Source of the DNA: Streptomyces sp. XD-27
Lineage (GTDB): Bacteria; Actinomycetota; Actinomycetes; Streptomycetales; Streptomycetaceae
DNA length: 64,000 bases
Assembly: GCF_030553055.1 (NCBI RefSeq)
Contig: NZ_CP130713.1
Span: 620,001-684,000 of the forward strand
Direction: 5' to 3'
Shown: positions 53,405 through 64,000 of the stretch, piece after piece
Position numbering within the stretch: position 1 is the stretch's first letter
How the letters are laid out: every line of letters starts with the position of its first letter
Notes under the pieces: model-generated
What the model saw: the letters and a program-made list of their open reading frames with translations, nothing else
What the model was told of the DNA's origin: nothing
Database searches by the model: none
Translations under genes and position numbers: made by a program

Positions 53405-54097
53405 TTGAGGGAGATGACCAAGGTGACGTCCGCCCCGTATCCCGTACGCGTCGAAGCCACACTCGACCCTCAGCTGTCCCGATGGCTGTGGCTGGTCAAA
53501 TGGCTGCTCGCCATCCCGCACTACATCGTGCTGGTCTTCCTGTGGATCGCGTTCGTGCTCGCCGGCATCGGAGCCTTCTTCGCCATCCTGTTCACCGGCC
53601 GATACCCGCGGGTACTTTTCGACTTCAACGTCGGTGTCCTCCGCTGGAACTGGCGCGTCAACTACTACACCCGTGCCGGACTCGGCACCGACCGCTACCC
53701 GCCGTTCACGCTCGCCGACGTGCCCGACTACCCGGTACACCTCGAAATCGCCTACCCGGAGCGACTCTCCCGCGGTCTGGTCCTCGTGAAGTGGTGGCTG
53801 CTCGCGATCCCCCACTACATCGCCATCGCCATCTTCCTCGGCGGCTTCCACTGGACGGCATGGTACGGCGGGCTCATCAGCTACCTCTCCCTGGTCGCGG
53901 TGATCGTGCTGGCGGCGACCGGCCGGTACCCCTCCGGCCTCTTCGACTTCATCCTCGGTCTGGATCGATGGGTGCTACGGGTCAGCGCCTACGCCGCCCT
54001 GATGACCGACGAGTACCCGCCGTTCCGCCTGGACATGGGCGGACATGAACCCGGCGACGAACCGGCACTTCTCCGGAAGCCACCGGCTCCGGGCTGA
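53405..54097 (+). CDS. DUF4389 membrane protein with two repeats
   Basis: 230 aa with an internal duplication: [20 protein letters not shown] then [22 protein letters not shown], and again [18 protein letters not shown] then [22 protein letters not shown]. Each repeat has one or two transmembrane helices followed by a YPPF segment. This is the DUF4389 family, function unknown, frequent near stress regulators in Streptomyces. TTG 53405 has GGAGG in place; ATG 53414 is the alternative start. Confidence 0.88.
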   Translation: MREMTKVTSAPYPVRVEATLDPQLSRWLWLVKWLLAIPHYIVLVFLWIAFVLAGIGAFFAILFTGRYPRVLFDFNVGVLRWNWRVNYYTRAGLGTDRYPPFTLADVPDYPVHLEIAYPERLSRGLVLVKWWLLAIPHYIAIAIFLGGFHWTAWYGGLISYLSLVAVIVLAATGRYPSGLFDFILGLDRWVLRVSAYAALMTDEYPPFRLDMGGHEPGDEPALLRKPPAPG

Positions 54098-54156
54098 CGG
54101 TCCCCGGGTACCCCTCGTTCACGGAACGGGGTTGTCGGCACGACCTACGAAGCGCG

Positions 54157-54854
54157 TCAGGCGAGGTGCTGGGGGCGCTGCTTGGCGCTCTGCGCCTGGG
54201 TGGCGATGACGGCGGCCTGGATCCGTCGTTCCACCCCGAGCTTGGCCAGCAGGTGTGAGATGTGGTTCTTGACCGTCTTCTCAGCGAGGTACAGCCGCCG
54301 GCCGATCTGGCGGTTCGTCAGCCCGTCGCCGATCAGTGCCAGGATCTCCCGCTCTCGGGCCGTCAGGCCTTGCAGGGCCTCCGGCCCTGATTCTTCTGCT
54401 CCGGTTCCCCGCAGCCGTGCCATGAGCCGGGTGGTGGCGCGGGGTCGAGCATCGACTGGCCCGAGGCCACCGTGCGTACGGCCGAGATCAGGTCCGCTCC
54501 CTGGATCTGTTTGAGGACGTAGCCCGCGGCTCCAGCCATGATCGAGTCCAGCAGTGCCTCCTCGTCGTCGAAGGAGGTGAGCATCAAGCACGCCAGGCCG
54601 GGCATGCGCGAGCGCAGTTCCCGGCACACGGTCACTCCATCGCTGTCGGGCAGGCGTACGTCCAGCACCGCGACCGTCGGACGCAGCGCGGGCACGCGTA
54701 CCAGGGCCTGCTCGGCGGTGGCCGCCTCGCCGACCACGGTGATGTCCGGCTCATCGTCGAGCAGATCGCGCACCCCGCGGCGTACGACCTCGTGGTCGTC
54801 GAGCAGGAAGACCGTGATCGGGGTGTCCGGACCGGTCGGTTCGCTGTGTGCCAT
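54157..54854 (-). CDS. DevR/OsdR-like NarL response regulator; apparent 1-nt frameshift
   Basis: About 232 aa once frame is restored. Receiver: [18 protein letters not shown], Asp in [36 protein letters not shown]-binding: [20 protein letters not shown] and [29 protein letters not shown]. The frame breaks near 54438 after SGQSMLDPA; one extra G gives [12 protein letters not shown]. Linker and residues match DevR (DosR) regulators of hypoxia/dormancy and Streptomyces OsdR. It is divergent from a DevS-like kinase at 55167, its probable partner. Confidence 0.87.
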
Positions 54855-55166
54855 CAGCCGCTCCCGTCGTGTGTCGAGCCACCGCCCCGGAGGAGGGGAC
54901 CCGCTTCTCAGGGTGCCACCACGCAGGCCGGTCGCCTGTGAGGAGGGAACGCCCTGTGTCGTACAGCGGACCTCCGTACCGGGCCGCGCCACCGCGCTCG
55001 TGGAGCAGAGCCGCCACGCACCGTGGCGGCCCGCGGCCCCCATACCCGTCGGGCTCATCCCTCTCGTGCCTTCCCGCGGTGGGGCGGATACTCAGAGGTG
55101 CGAGAGGATCTTCGACCGCCGGGCGCTGGTGGAGGAGCGACGTTGGGAAGCGCCGATGAGGGCCGG
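54855..55166. promoter_or_regulatory. Divergent promoter region of the DevR/DevS-like pair
   Basis: 312 bp between the two regulators. No gene is evident. In known systems this is where autoregulatory DevR boxes lie; I did not find an obvious DevR-box dyad by eye. Confidence 0.4.
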
Positions 55167-56861
55167 GTGCACGTGCCTCAGCTCCGGCTGGACGAGCTGC
55201 TGGAGGAGCTCCAGGCACGCCTTAACGCGGTCCGGGAAACGCGAGACCGGGTGCACGGCCTGTTCGAAGCGGTGCTGTCGGTCGGGAGCGGGCTGGACCT
55301 GGAGCACGTACTACGGCGCATCGTCGAGGAGGCCGTATCCCTGGTCGACGCCGAGTACGGGGCCCTGGGCGTCATCGGCCCAGGAGGGAAGATCGTCCAG
55401 TTCCTGCCGGTCGGGGTGAGCGAGGAGCAGATCGCCGCCATCGGCCCCTTCCCCTCCGGACACGGCATTCTGGGCGAGCTGATCCGCCACCCGGAACCAC
55501 TGCGGCTGCCGAAGCTCTCCGAGCACCCGGCCTCGTACGGCTTCCCGGCGCATCACCCGCCGATGGACACCTTCCTCGGCGTTCCGATCCGGGTGGGCGA
55601 CCAGGTGTTCGGCAATCTGTATCTGACCGAGAAGCGGGGTGGCGCCGAGTTCGATGCCGAGGACGAGTCCCTGCTGTCCACCCTCGCAGTCGCGGCAGGG
55701 GTGGCGATCGACAACGCCCGGCTGTACGAGGAGGGACGGCGGCGTGAGCGCTGGCTTCGGGCGAATGCGGAGATCACTTACAGCCTGATGTCAGGCAAGC
55801 CCCGGAGCGAGGTGATGGGGCTGATCGCCGAGTCGGCGAAGGAGATCACGGACGCCGCACTGGCCATGGTGGCCCTGCCGATGACGGACACCTCCACGTT
55901 GTCGGTCGAGTTCGTCCTCGGCGAGGGCGCGGAGGCGCTCCGCGGTCTCGTACTGCCGGTCGAAGGCAGCTTGATCGGTACGGCGTTTTCCACGGTGGCC
56001 CCGGTCACGAGCGCGGACGTGTCCCACGGCCCCCGCGTCTTCGCGAGCCCGCTCCGTGTCGCCGGGCTGGGTCCCGCGGTGGCGGTGCCCATCGGGACTG
56101 GCTCCGCCACAGGCGCCGGGGTGCGCGGTGTGCTGCTGTTGGCGCGGGCATCCGGACGTCCGGGCTTCGCCGAGGAGGAGACCGAGCCGCTGATGGGCTT
56201 CGCGGGGCAGGCGGCGGTGGCGATGGAGCTCGCGGAGCGGCGGAGGGATGCCGAGCAGGTCGCGCTGTTGGAGGAGCGCGACCGGATCGCCCGTGACCTG
56301 CACGATCTGGCCATCCAGCGCTTGTTCGCCACGGGGATGACGCTGCAGAGTGCAGCACGGGTCATCGACCACCCTGGCGCCTCCGAACGGGTGCTGCGCG
56401 CGGTCCGCGACCTGGACGACACCATCAAGATCATTCGCTCGACGATCTTCGGCCTGCGGTCACACCAGCCCGGGGCCGGGCAGAACCTGCGGGCCCGCGT
56501 CGTCCAGGCGGTCGGCGAGGCCACCCCCGTGCTGGGATTCGCGCCGAGTCTGCGCATGGAGGGTTTGCTGGACACGCAGGTGCCCAGGGAAGTCGCCGAC
56601 CAGGTGGTACCGGTGCTCTCGGAGGCGCTGGCCAATGTCGCCCGGCACGCGCACGCCGCCCGCGTCGACGTGGTCCTCGGCACGGACGGGGATGAGCTCA
56701 CGTTGACCGTCACCGACGACGGTACGGGGATCCCGCCCGAGGGCCGCCGCAGTGGCCTGCGCAACCTCGCCGAGAGGGCCGAGCGCCTGGGCGGGGAGCT
56801 TCAGCTGTCCGCCCCGCCCGGTGGCGGGACGGTTCTGACCTGGCGCGTGCCCGTGAGCTGA
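55167..56861 (+). CDS. DevS/OsdK-like GAF-domain sensor histidine kinase
   Basis: About 564 aa from GTG 55167; upstream GTGs in the same frame are possible. GAF 1 is ~20-190 (VDAEYGALGVIGPGG, HPPMDTFLGVPIRVGDQVFGNLYLTEK) and GAF 2 is ~210-355. HisKA_3 has EERDRIARDLHDLAIQRLFATGM (His ~380). The ATPase has EALANVARHAHA and GLRNLAERAERLGGEL. The two tandem GAFs and kinase core match mycobacterial DevS/DosT and Streptomyces OsdK, which sense oxygen/NO or redox via the first GAF. Whether heme is bound is unknown. It probably phosphorylates the divergent regulator. Confidence 0.92.
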   Translation: MHVPQLRLDELLEELQARLNAVRETRDRVHGLFEAVLSVGSGLDLEHVLRRIVEEAVSLVDAEYGALGVIGPGGKIVQFLPVGVSEEQIAAIGPFPSGHGILGELIRHPEPLRLPKLSEHPASYGFPAHHPPMDTFLGVPIRVGDQVFGNLYLTEKRGGAEFDAEDESLLSTLAVAAGVAIDNARLYEEGRRRERWLRANAEITYSLMSGKPRSEVMGLIAESAKEITDAALAMVALPMTDTSTLSVEFVLGEGAEALRGLVLPVEGSLIGTAFSTVAPVTSADVSHGPRVFASPLRVAGLGPAVAVPIGTGSATGAGVRGVLLLARASGRPGFAEEETEPLMGFAGQAAVAMELAERRRDAEQVALLEERDRIARDLHDLAIQRLFATGMTLQSAARVIDHPGASERVLRAVRDLDDTIKIIRSTIFGLRSHQPGAGQNLRARVVQAVGEATPVLGFAPSLRMEGLLDTQVPREVADQVVPVLSEALANVARHAHAARVDVVLGTDGDELTLTVTDDGTGIPPEGRRSGLRNLAERAERLGGELQLSAPPGGGTVLTWRVPVS

Positions 56862-56978
56862 CCGCCGCTGTCCAGGACCCGCCCTGTCACCAGCTCAGGG
56901 GCGATCCGGATGAAGACCTCCCCGGGCGCCGACGCCCAGGAACCGTTTCCGCGTGCTCCCCCGCCACGCCCACGACCC

Positions 56979-59605
<2,627 letters not shown>

Positions 59606-59849
59606 GGCAGACCGTCCTCCCTGCCTGTTCGCTCCCTCCAGCCTGCCTCGCGGCTACCCGTACCAGGTAGGGGCTGACCAGCCCACCGTCCCGGGACCAG
59701 TGGCCCCTGCACCCCGCGCCCGGAGCCGGGGACCATGGCAGTAAGCAGCGACCGAGCCGAGCGGCGGGCTCGCACCCGCCTCAGGAGGCCGCACTGCCGA
59801 CCACCCCCACAGCCCTGCCGGGCCCGCTGTCCCCGAAGGAGGCGCCGCC

Positions 59850-60107
59850 ATGAGCAACACGAAGAACTACGGCCTGTACGCGCTCGCGCTCGCCATCGTC
59901 GTCGTCGGCACGCTGGCGCTCGGCGTGCCCGCGGAGACACTCTTCGTTCTGGCCGTTGTGGCCATGTGCCCGCTGATGATGTTCTTCATGATGCGCGGCA
60001 TGCACGGCGATGGCGGCAAGCACTCCGACGAGAGCGGTCCACCGCATGAGCGCGACCAGCACCAGCAAGGATCCGGCCGACGCAGCGGTCAGGCATCTGT
60101 GCCCTGA
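59850..60107 (+). CDS. Small membrane protein, DUF2933-like
   Basis: 85 aa. Two hydrophobic segments (LYALALAIVVVGTLALGVP; LFVLAVVAMCPLMMFFMM) are followed by a His/Asp/Gly-rich hydrophilic tail (MHGDGGKHSDE). Met- and His-rich small proteins like this often accompany copper genes, which suits the copper ATPase next door. AAGGAGG lies just upstream of the ATG. Its end overlaps the convergent ion channel gene by 19 bp. Confidence 0.85.
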   Translation: MSNTKNYGLYALALAIVVVGTLALGVPAETLFVLAVVAMCPLMMFFMMRGMHGDGGKHSDESGPPHERDQHQQGSGRRSGQASVP

Positions 60108-60976
60108 GGGAGGCTGCGACCGTGGTCGGCGGCGTACGCGGCGAAGACTTCCGACGGTGGTCCGCCCGTATGGAGGAAACGCTGGTCAAGGATGGCGGCG
60201 AGGTCTTCCAACGCACCGGCGAGGACATCGGCGGTCAGACGCACGTCCGCCCGCCGGGCGGCCTGCCCGCGCTGGGCGAGGTCGGCGGCGTAGGCGACCA
60301 TGGCCGCGAGGGACGCGGGATCCTCACCGTCGTGGAAGTAGTAGGCCTCCGCGTACTGGGTGAAGTCGATGCGGACGCGCACCACCTCGGTGGCCAGGCT
60401 CTCCAACAATGAGGCCCCCACTGCGCAGTCGAGCTGCTGCGTCGACGGGTCCGAGCGACGCAGCAGCGCCAGCCGGATCGCCAACACCCTTCTGCGCGTC
60501 AGCGCCGGGTAGATTTCGAGCACCCAGGAGACGGTGGCCGTGAAAAGGGCGAAGCCGACGAGGGCCTCCAACGGCGCGGCGACGCGGAGCCATCCTTCGG
60601 TGGGCACGACGTCGCCGAGTCCGAGCGTGGCGACCGTGGAGAGCGACAGGTAGAGGGCGTCGAGCAGGTCCGACCGCTGCGACGGTCGCGAACCGGCCGT
60701 GAAGCCGAACGCCTCCGGCATGTGGGGCCAGTAGACGATGGCCCAGCCCAGGATGATGGTGGTGGCCCACATTCCGACCACCGTCACCATGGCGAGCGGC
60801 CCGACGAGCCCGACCACGCGCCTGCGAGCGCGCAGATGCTGGGACAGCTTCCACAACGCCGTCATGACGAGTCGGCTCAGACCGCCGTGGCGGGTGGGAT
60901 GCCACAGTGTGTGGAACAGATCTCGCAGGGCGGCCATGACCAGCCCGGCTCCCGCCAGCGAGACCAACCACTCCAT
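60089..60976 (-). CDS. Two-helix ion channel with non-canonical filter
   Basis: 295 aa. It has an N-terminal transmembrane segment and then two pore helices around ~50-160. The selectivity-filter region is STVATLGLGDVVPTEG, i.e. TLGLGD where classical K+ channels have T(V/I)GYGD. A C-terminal cytoplasmic part of ~150 residues is helical and carries no RCK motif. It is probably a potassium channel-like (Ion_trans_2) protein. ATG 60976 fits MEWLVSLAGAG. It may contribute to membrane-potential control under stress. Confidence 0.85.
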   Translation of the reverse strand: MEWLVSLAGAGLVMAALRDLFHTLWHPTRHGGLSRLVMTALWKLSQHLRARRRVVGLVGPLAMVTVVGMWATTIILGWAIVYWPHMPEAFGFTAGSRPSQRSDLLDALYLSLSTVATLGLGDVVPTEGWLRVAAPLEALVGFALFTATVSWVLEIYPALTRRRVLAIRLALLRRSDPSTQQLDCAVGASLLESLATEVVRVRIDFTQYAEAYYFHDGEDPASLAAMVAYAADLAQRGQAARRADVRLTADVLAGALEDLAAILDQRFLHTGGPPSEVFAAYAADHGRSLPQGTDA

Positions 60977-61201
60977 GTTCGTCTCCCACGGCCCCGTTCC
61001 GTGGAGCGGCCCGCGCGGCCCCGGACAGTGAGGCGTCCGGCCCAGCCGTCTGCCGCCCAAGTCGGCCCTACGCTCGGAGCCTAGGCCGAGGACGACACCG
61101 GCGAACGCCGACTCGCCGCGTTCCCGGGCTCCTGCGGCCCGTCCGGAGAGTCGTCCATCGGCGATCCGATGACCACCTCCCGCTCAGGTCAGCCGGAGGG
61201 A

Positions 61202-63601
61202 TCAGCTCCGCGGCAGTACGAGCGTGCAGGTGTCCCCCGGTGCGATGGTCACGGCCCGGTCGGTCAGGACGACGCGGATCGGTGATTCCTCCGAGTCGGG
61301 CACACTGATCCGCAGCTGTCCGCTCTGCAGCCGCACGCTGACCCCCCAGTGGCCGCGGTAGCGCAGTGAGAACCCGTACTCGGACAGGGCCGGGAGCGGC
61401 ACCGGGTCCAGCCGGAGCGCGTCTTCGCGGGTCTCCAGGCCGGTCAGGCCACGCTGTACGAGGTCGAGGGTCCCGGCCATGGCACCGAGGTGGATGCCTT
61501 CGCCGGTCGTACCGCCCTGGAGGTCGGCGACGTCCTCTTCCAGGGCTTCCCGGCAGTACGTCCATGCCTCGGCCCGCCGTGCCCGGGTCAGGACCCAGCC
61601 GTGGACGAGGCCGCTGAGGGTGGAGCCGTGGCTGGTGCGCTTCAGGTAGTAGTCGACGGTCCTGCGCCAGACCTCGTCGTCCAGCTCGTACCCGAGGCGG
61701 TGGAACAGGCTCTGAAGCTCGGCGGGTGAGAAGAGGTATCCGAGCATCAGGACGTCGGCCTGTTTGGAGGCTTGGTAGCGGTTGACCGTGTCGCCCTCGG
61801 CCTCAAGGATGCGGTCCAGCCGCCGGATGCTGTCGTAGCGTGCGCGGTAGCTGTCCCAGTCCAGCTCGGCGAGGTCGCCGTAGCCGTCGAACTGGCTGAT
61901 GACACCCTGGTGGAACGGCACCCGCAACCGCCGGGACACCGCCTCCCACTTCGGGAGTTCGCCGCCGTTCAGTTCGATGCGCTCGAACAGTTCCTGCCGG
62001 CGCCATGCGGGGAGGCGCCGTACGAGGTCCAGGGCGCGGCTGAGCACCCAGGCGGCGGTGACGTTGGTGTACGCGTTGTCGTCCAGGCCCGGCGCAGCGG
62101 CGCCAGGGTAGCTGTCGTGGTACTCGTCGGGCCCGAGCACCCCGCGGATGCGGTAGCGGTCCGTCCGGGGGTCGTAGGCCGCGGTGTCCGCCCAGAAGCG
62201 GGCGATCTGCAGCAGCATCTCCGCGCCCTTGGTGTGCAGGTACTCGGTGTCGCCGGTCGCTTCGCAGTACTGCCACACGTTGTAGGCGATCGCCGATCCG
62301 ACGTGGTGCTGGAGCCGGGAGTTGTCGGGCAGCCAGCGGCCCGAACGGGGGTTGAGATGCAGTTGCTGGGTCTCTTCCCGTCCGTCGCTGCCGCTCTGCC
62401 ACGGGTACATGGCCCCGGCCCGGCCGATCTCCCCGGCCGCCCGGCATGCCTGCGGAAGCCGCCGGTGCCGGTAGTTCAGCAACGCTCGCGACACCTCCGG
62501 GAAGTGGAGGTTCAGATACGGCAGCACGAACAGCTCGTCCCAGAACACATGTCCCCGGTACGCCTCCCCATGCAGCCCGCGCGCCGGAACTCCCACGTCC
62601 AGTTCCGCGGTGTGCGGCGACAGCGTCTGCAGGACGTGGAACAGGTGCAGGCGCAGGACACGGCCCGCCTCCCCGGGCACCCGGATTTCCGCACCCCGCC
62701 ACAACCGCTCCCAGGCGGCGGTGTGCGAGTCCAGGAGCGTGGCGAAGTCCGGGGCTCCGGTCACCCGGTCGACAGCCGCTTCAAGCGGGTTCCTGATCGC
62801 CTGGTCACGTGAGGTGTGCACGGCGGCGGTCTTGACGACGACGGCGGGCCGACCGGGAGCGATCGGGATCACCAGGCGGTGCGCGGCACGGTGGTGAGTG
62901 GGATGGAGCCCCGATGAAGAGGGAGCTTGGCCGGGGGCGACGGTGCGCGCCGCCATGCCGACGCCGATGTCGGAGGTGCTGGTACGGCAGCGCAGCCACA
63001 CCGTGTCGGGGTCCTCGGATCCGGTCTGCACGTGAGTCAGGTGGTTCTTGCCGAGGGAGCGGTAGCGGTGCACGTTCGCGTTGATCACGTCGCCGTCGAT
63101 GGCGGAGTCGACCTCGATCTCGCCCGACCAGCTCTCGACGGTGACGACGGTCCGCAGCGCGGCCAGATGCGGATCCCCCATGTGGACCAGGCGGCACTGC
63201 TCCACACTCACCGGGCCGCCCTCGCTGTCCCGGTACCGCAATCGGCGGGTGAGCGTGCCCCGGCGCAGATCGAGGGTGTGCCGGTATTCGAGCAGCTCGC
63301 AGGTGTCCGGGGAGAACCACGGGCCCGCCGCACCGTCGGCGGAGCGAAGACGGAACCGCAACCGCAGCCAGTTCGGGAGATTGACCAGGTCCTCGTTCTC
63401 CACTCGGCGTCCGGCCACCGTCGATTCCAGGAGGTTGTAGCACCCGGCGACGTAGGTGGCCGGATAGTGCACCAGGCCCGCCTTGCTCTCGGGCACCGCA
63501 CCGCGGGTGGCGAAGTAGCCGTTGCCGAGGGTGCACAGGGACTCCCGCAGCCGCTCGGCACCGGGGTCGTAGCCCTCGTACTCCCAGCTCCACTCCGGCA
63601 T
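61202..63601 (-). CDS. Glycoside hydrolase family 65 (maltose/trehalose/kojibiose phosphorylase-like)
   Basis: 799 aa. N-terminal beta-sandwich is ~1-265 (ESLCTLGNGYFATRGA). The (alpha/alpha)6 catalytic barrel has VLGPDEYHD with the general acid Glu, WDELFVLPYLN, and ASKQADVLML in the phosphate-binding region. The C-terminal beta domain ends near IRVVLTDRAVTI. GH65 enzymes phosphorolyse or hydrolyse alpha-glucosides such as trehalose. The usual beta-phosphoglucomutase partner is not within the window. ATG 63601 follows GAGG; GTG 63622 is an alternative. Confidence 0.93.
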   Translation of the reverse strand: MPEWSWEYEGYDPGAERLRESLCTLGNGYFATRGAVPESKAGLVHYPATYVAGCYNLLESTVAGRRVENEDLVNLPNWLRLRFRLRSADGAAGPWFSPDTCELLEYRHTLDLRRGTLTRRLRYRDSEGGPVSVEQCRLVHMGDPHLAALRTVVTVESWSGEIEVDSAIDGDVINANVHRYRSLGKNHLTHVQTGSEDPDTVWLRCRTSTSDIGVGMAARTVAPGQAPSSSGLHPTHHRAAHRLVIPIAPGRPAVVVKTAAVHTSRDQAIRNPLEAAVDRVTGAPDFATLLDSHTAAWERLWRGAEIRVPGEAGRVLRLHLFHVLQTLSPHTAELDVGVPARGLHGEAYRGHVFWDELFVLPYLNLHFPEVSRALLNYRHRRLPQACRAAGEIGRAGAMYPWQSGSDGREETQQLHLNPRSGRWLPDNSRLQHHVGSAIAYNVWQYCEATGDTEYLHTKGAEMLLQIARFWADTAAYDPRTDRYRIRGVLGPDEYHDSYPGAAAPGLDDNAYTNVTAAWVLSRALDLVRRLPAWRRQELFERIELNGGELPKWEAVSRRLRVPFHQGVISQFDGYGDLAELDWDSYRARYDSIRRLDRILEAEGDTVNRYQASKQADVLMLGYLFSPAELQSLFHRLGYELDDEVWRRTVDYYLKRTSHGSTLSGLVHGWVLTRARRAEAWTYCREALEEDVADLQGGTTGEGIHLGAMAGTLDLVQRGLTGLETREDALRLDPVPLPALSEYGFSLRYRGHWGVSVRLQSGQLRISVPDSEESPIRVVLTDRAVTIAPGDTCTLVLPRS

Positions 63602-63661
63602 CCTCGTCCTCGCTTCCCTCACTTCACGAGGTGGCCGGAGAACCGGCAGACGTACGGGGAT

Positions 63662-64000
63662 TCATGCTCGCTGCGGGACGACGGCGACCGGGCAGTCCGC
63701 GTGGTGCAGTACGGCGTGGTTGATCCGGCCGAGCTGCAGACCGAAGTGGCCATGGCGCCTCAACGCCCCGACGACCAGCAGGTCCGCGCCCGACGAAGCG
63801 TCCAGGAGCACCTTGTGCGGCGTGCCCTCCGTCACCTCGCGGTGTACCTCGACCCGGGGGTGCTCCCGCTCGGCCCCGCGCAGCGCGTCGGTCAGGGCTG
63901 TCGAGGCGCGTTCCTCGTGGACACGGACGGCATCGTCCGCGACCAACAGGTGGTCCGCGTGCTCATGGGCCGGGCGGCGCCAGGCGCGTACGGCGTGGAG
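63662..64000 (-). CDS. Universal stress protein (UspA family), C-terminal part; runs off the window
   Basis: 113 residues from the window end to the stop. The C-terminal UspA half shows LLDASSGADLLVVGALRRHG then a short FGLQLGRINHAVLHHADCPVAVV, matching the nucleotide-binding GxxG/A-x9-G(S/T) region, though the usual GSxS is GRIN. Many Streptomyces homologues are tandem USPs of ~290 aa, so the N-terminal module is probably outside the window. It fits the stress/dormancy theme of this region. Confidence 0.9.
   Translation of the reverse strand, partial: LHAVRAWRRPAHEHADHLLVADDAVRVHEERASTALTDALRGAEREHPRVEVHREVTEGTPHKVLLDASSGADLLVVGALRRHGHFGLQLGRINHAVLHHADCPVAVVPQRA

Overview
The window is high-GC DNA of the Streptomyces type. 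GC-rich codon usage is extreme, there are many GTG/TTG starts, and rare TTA (bldA-type) codons occur in at least two genes. It also carries a near-consensus DmdR/IdeR iron box, a conservon (cvn) operon, ECF41 sigma factor signatures and DevRS/OsdRK-like sensors. All functional statements come from reading motifs in the sequence; no database search was run.

Layout. (1) 1-1.75 kb: an iron-box-controlled EntA-type dehydrogenase and a two-domain glyoxalase-fold protein. (2) 2-25.7 kb: a biosynthetic gene cluster. Its core is one long leftward operon of two giant iterative type I megasynthases of the polyunsaturated-fatty-acid-synthase/'secondary lipid' kind: ER-ER-KS-AT-ACP-KR, then KS-AT-DH-PPTase. 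These are followed by a free ACP, an alpha/beta hydrolase, a UGT-type glycosyltransferase and an ABC exporter. Flanking genes are a second ABC exporter with a TTA codon, a metallo-beta-lactamase-fold hydrolase, a DMT permease, a TetR repressor with a striking four-fold 16-bp operator array, and an FAD oxidoreductase. Together they suggest a glycosylated, reduced polyketide or lipid that is exported. (3) 25.8-31.3 kb: a zinc alcohol dehydrogenase, then a complete conservon (CvnA-B-C-D) ending in a CYP157-like P450 that lacks the ExxR motif. (4) 31.7-40 kb: a CapA-like lipoprotein, a large membrane protein, asparagine synthase, a LuxR regulator and a YtcJ-type amidohydrolase. (5) 40-43.8 kb: a decayed stretch with aminotransferase-like and radical SAM remnants, a response regulator with an internal deletion beside an intact histidine kinase, and a small DUF6223-like protein. 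(6) 43.8-51 kb: an NDH-2-like flavoprotein paired with an ECF41 sigma factor, and a four-gene cation/pH operon (CPA antiporter, CBS protein, SLC13/NhaD-like permease, TrkA/RCK channel). (7) 51.6-64 kb: a stress/dormancy-like locus with a flavodoxin, SRPBCC and DUF4389 proteins, a divergent DevR/DevS-like pair, a copper P-type ATPase with a cupredoxin head, a DUF2933 protein, an ion channel, a GH65 phosphorylase and a universal stress protein.

A major caution is that at least five genes (ABC exporter 6951-8899, megasynthase 16760-23775, TrkA-like 45978-47965, SRPBCC 52626-53332, response regulator 54157-54854) carry what looks like a single missing base. In three of them the base is lost from a C/G run. 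This pattern is better explained by base-calling errors than by true pseudogenes. By contrast the lesions at 40.2-41.6 kb and 51.7-52.0 kb are larger deletions and look like real decay. The copper ATPase start is shifted by a (CCAGC)3 repeat, which could be either.
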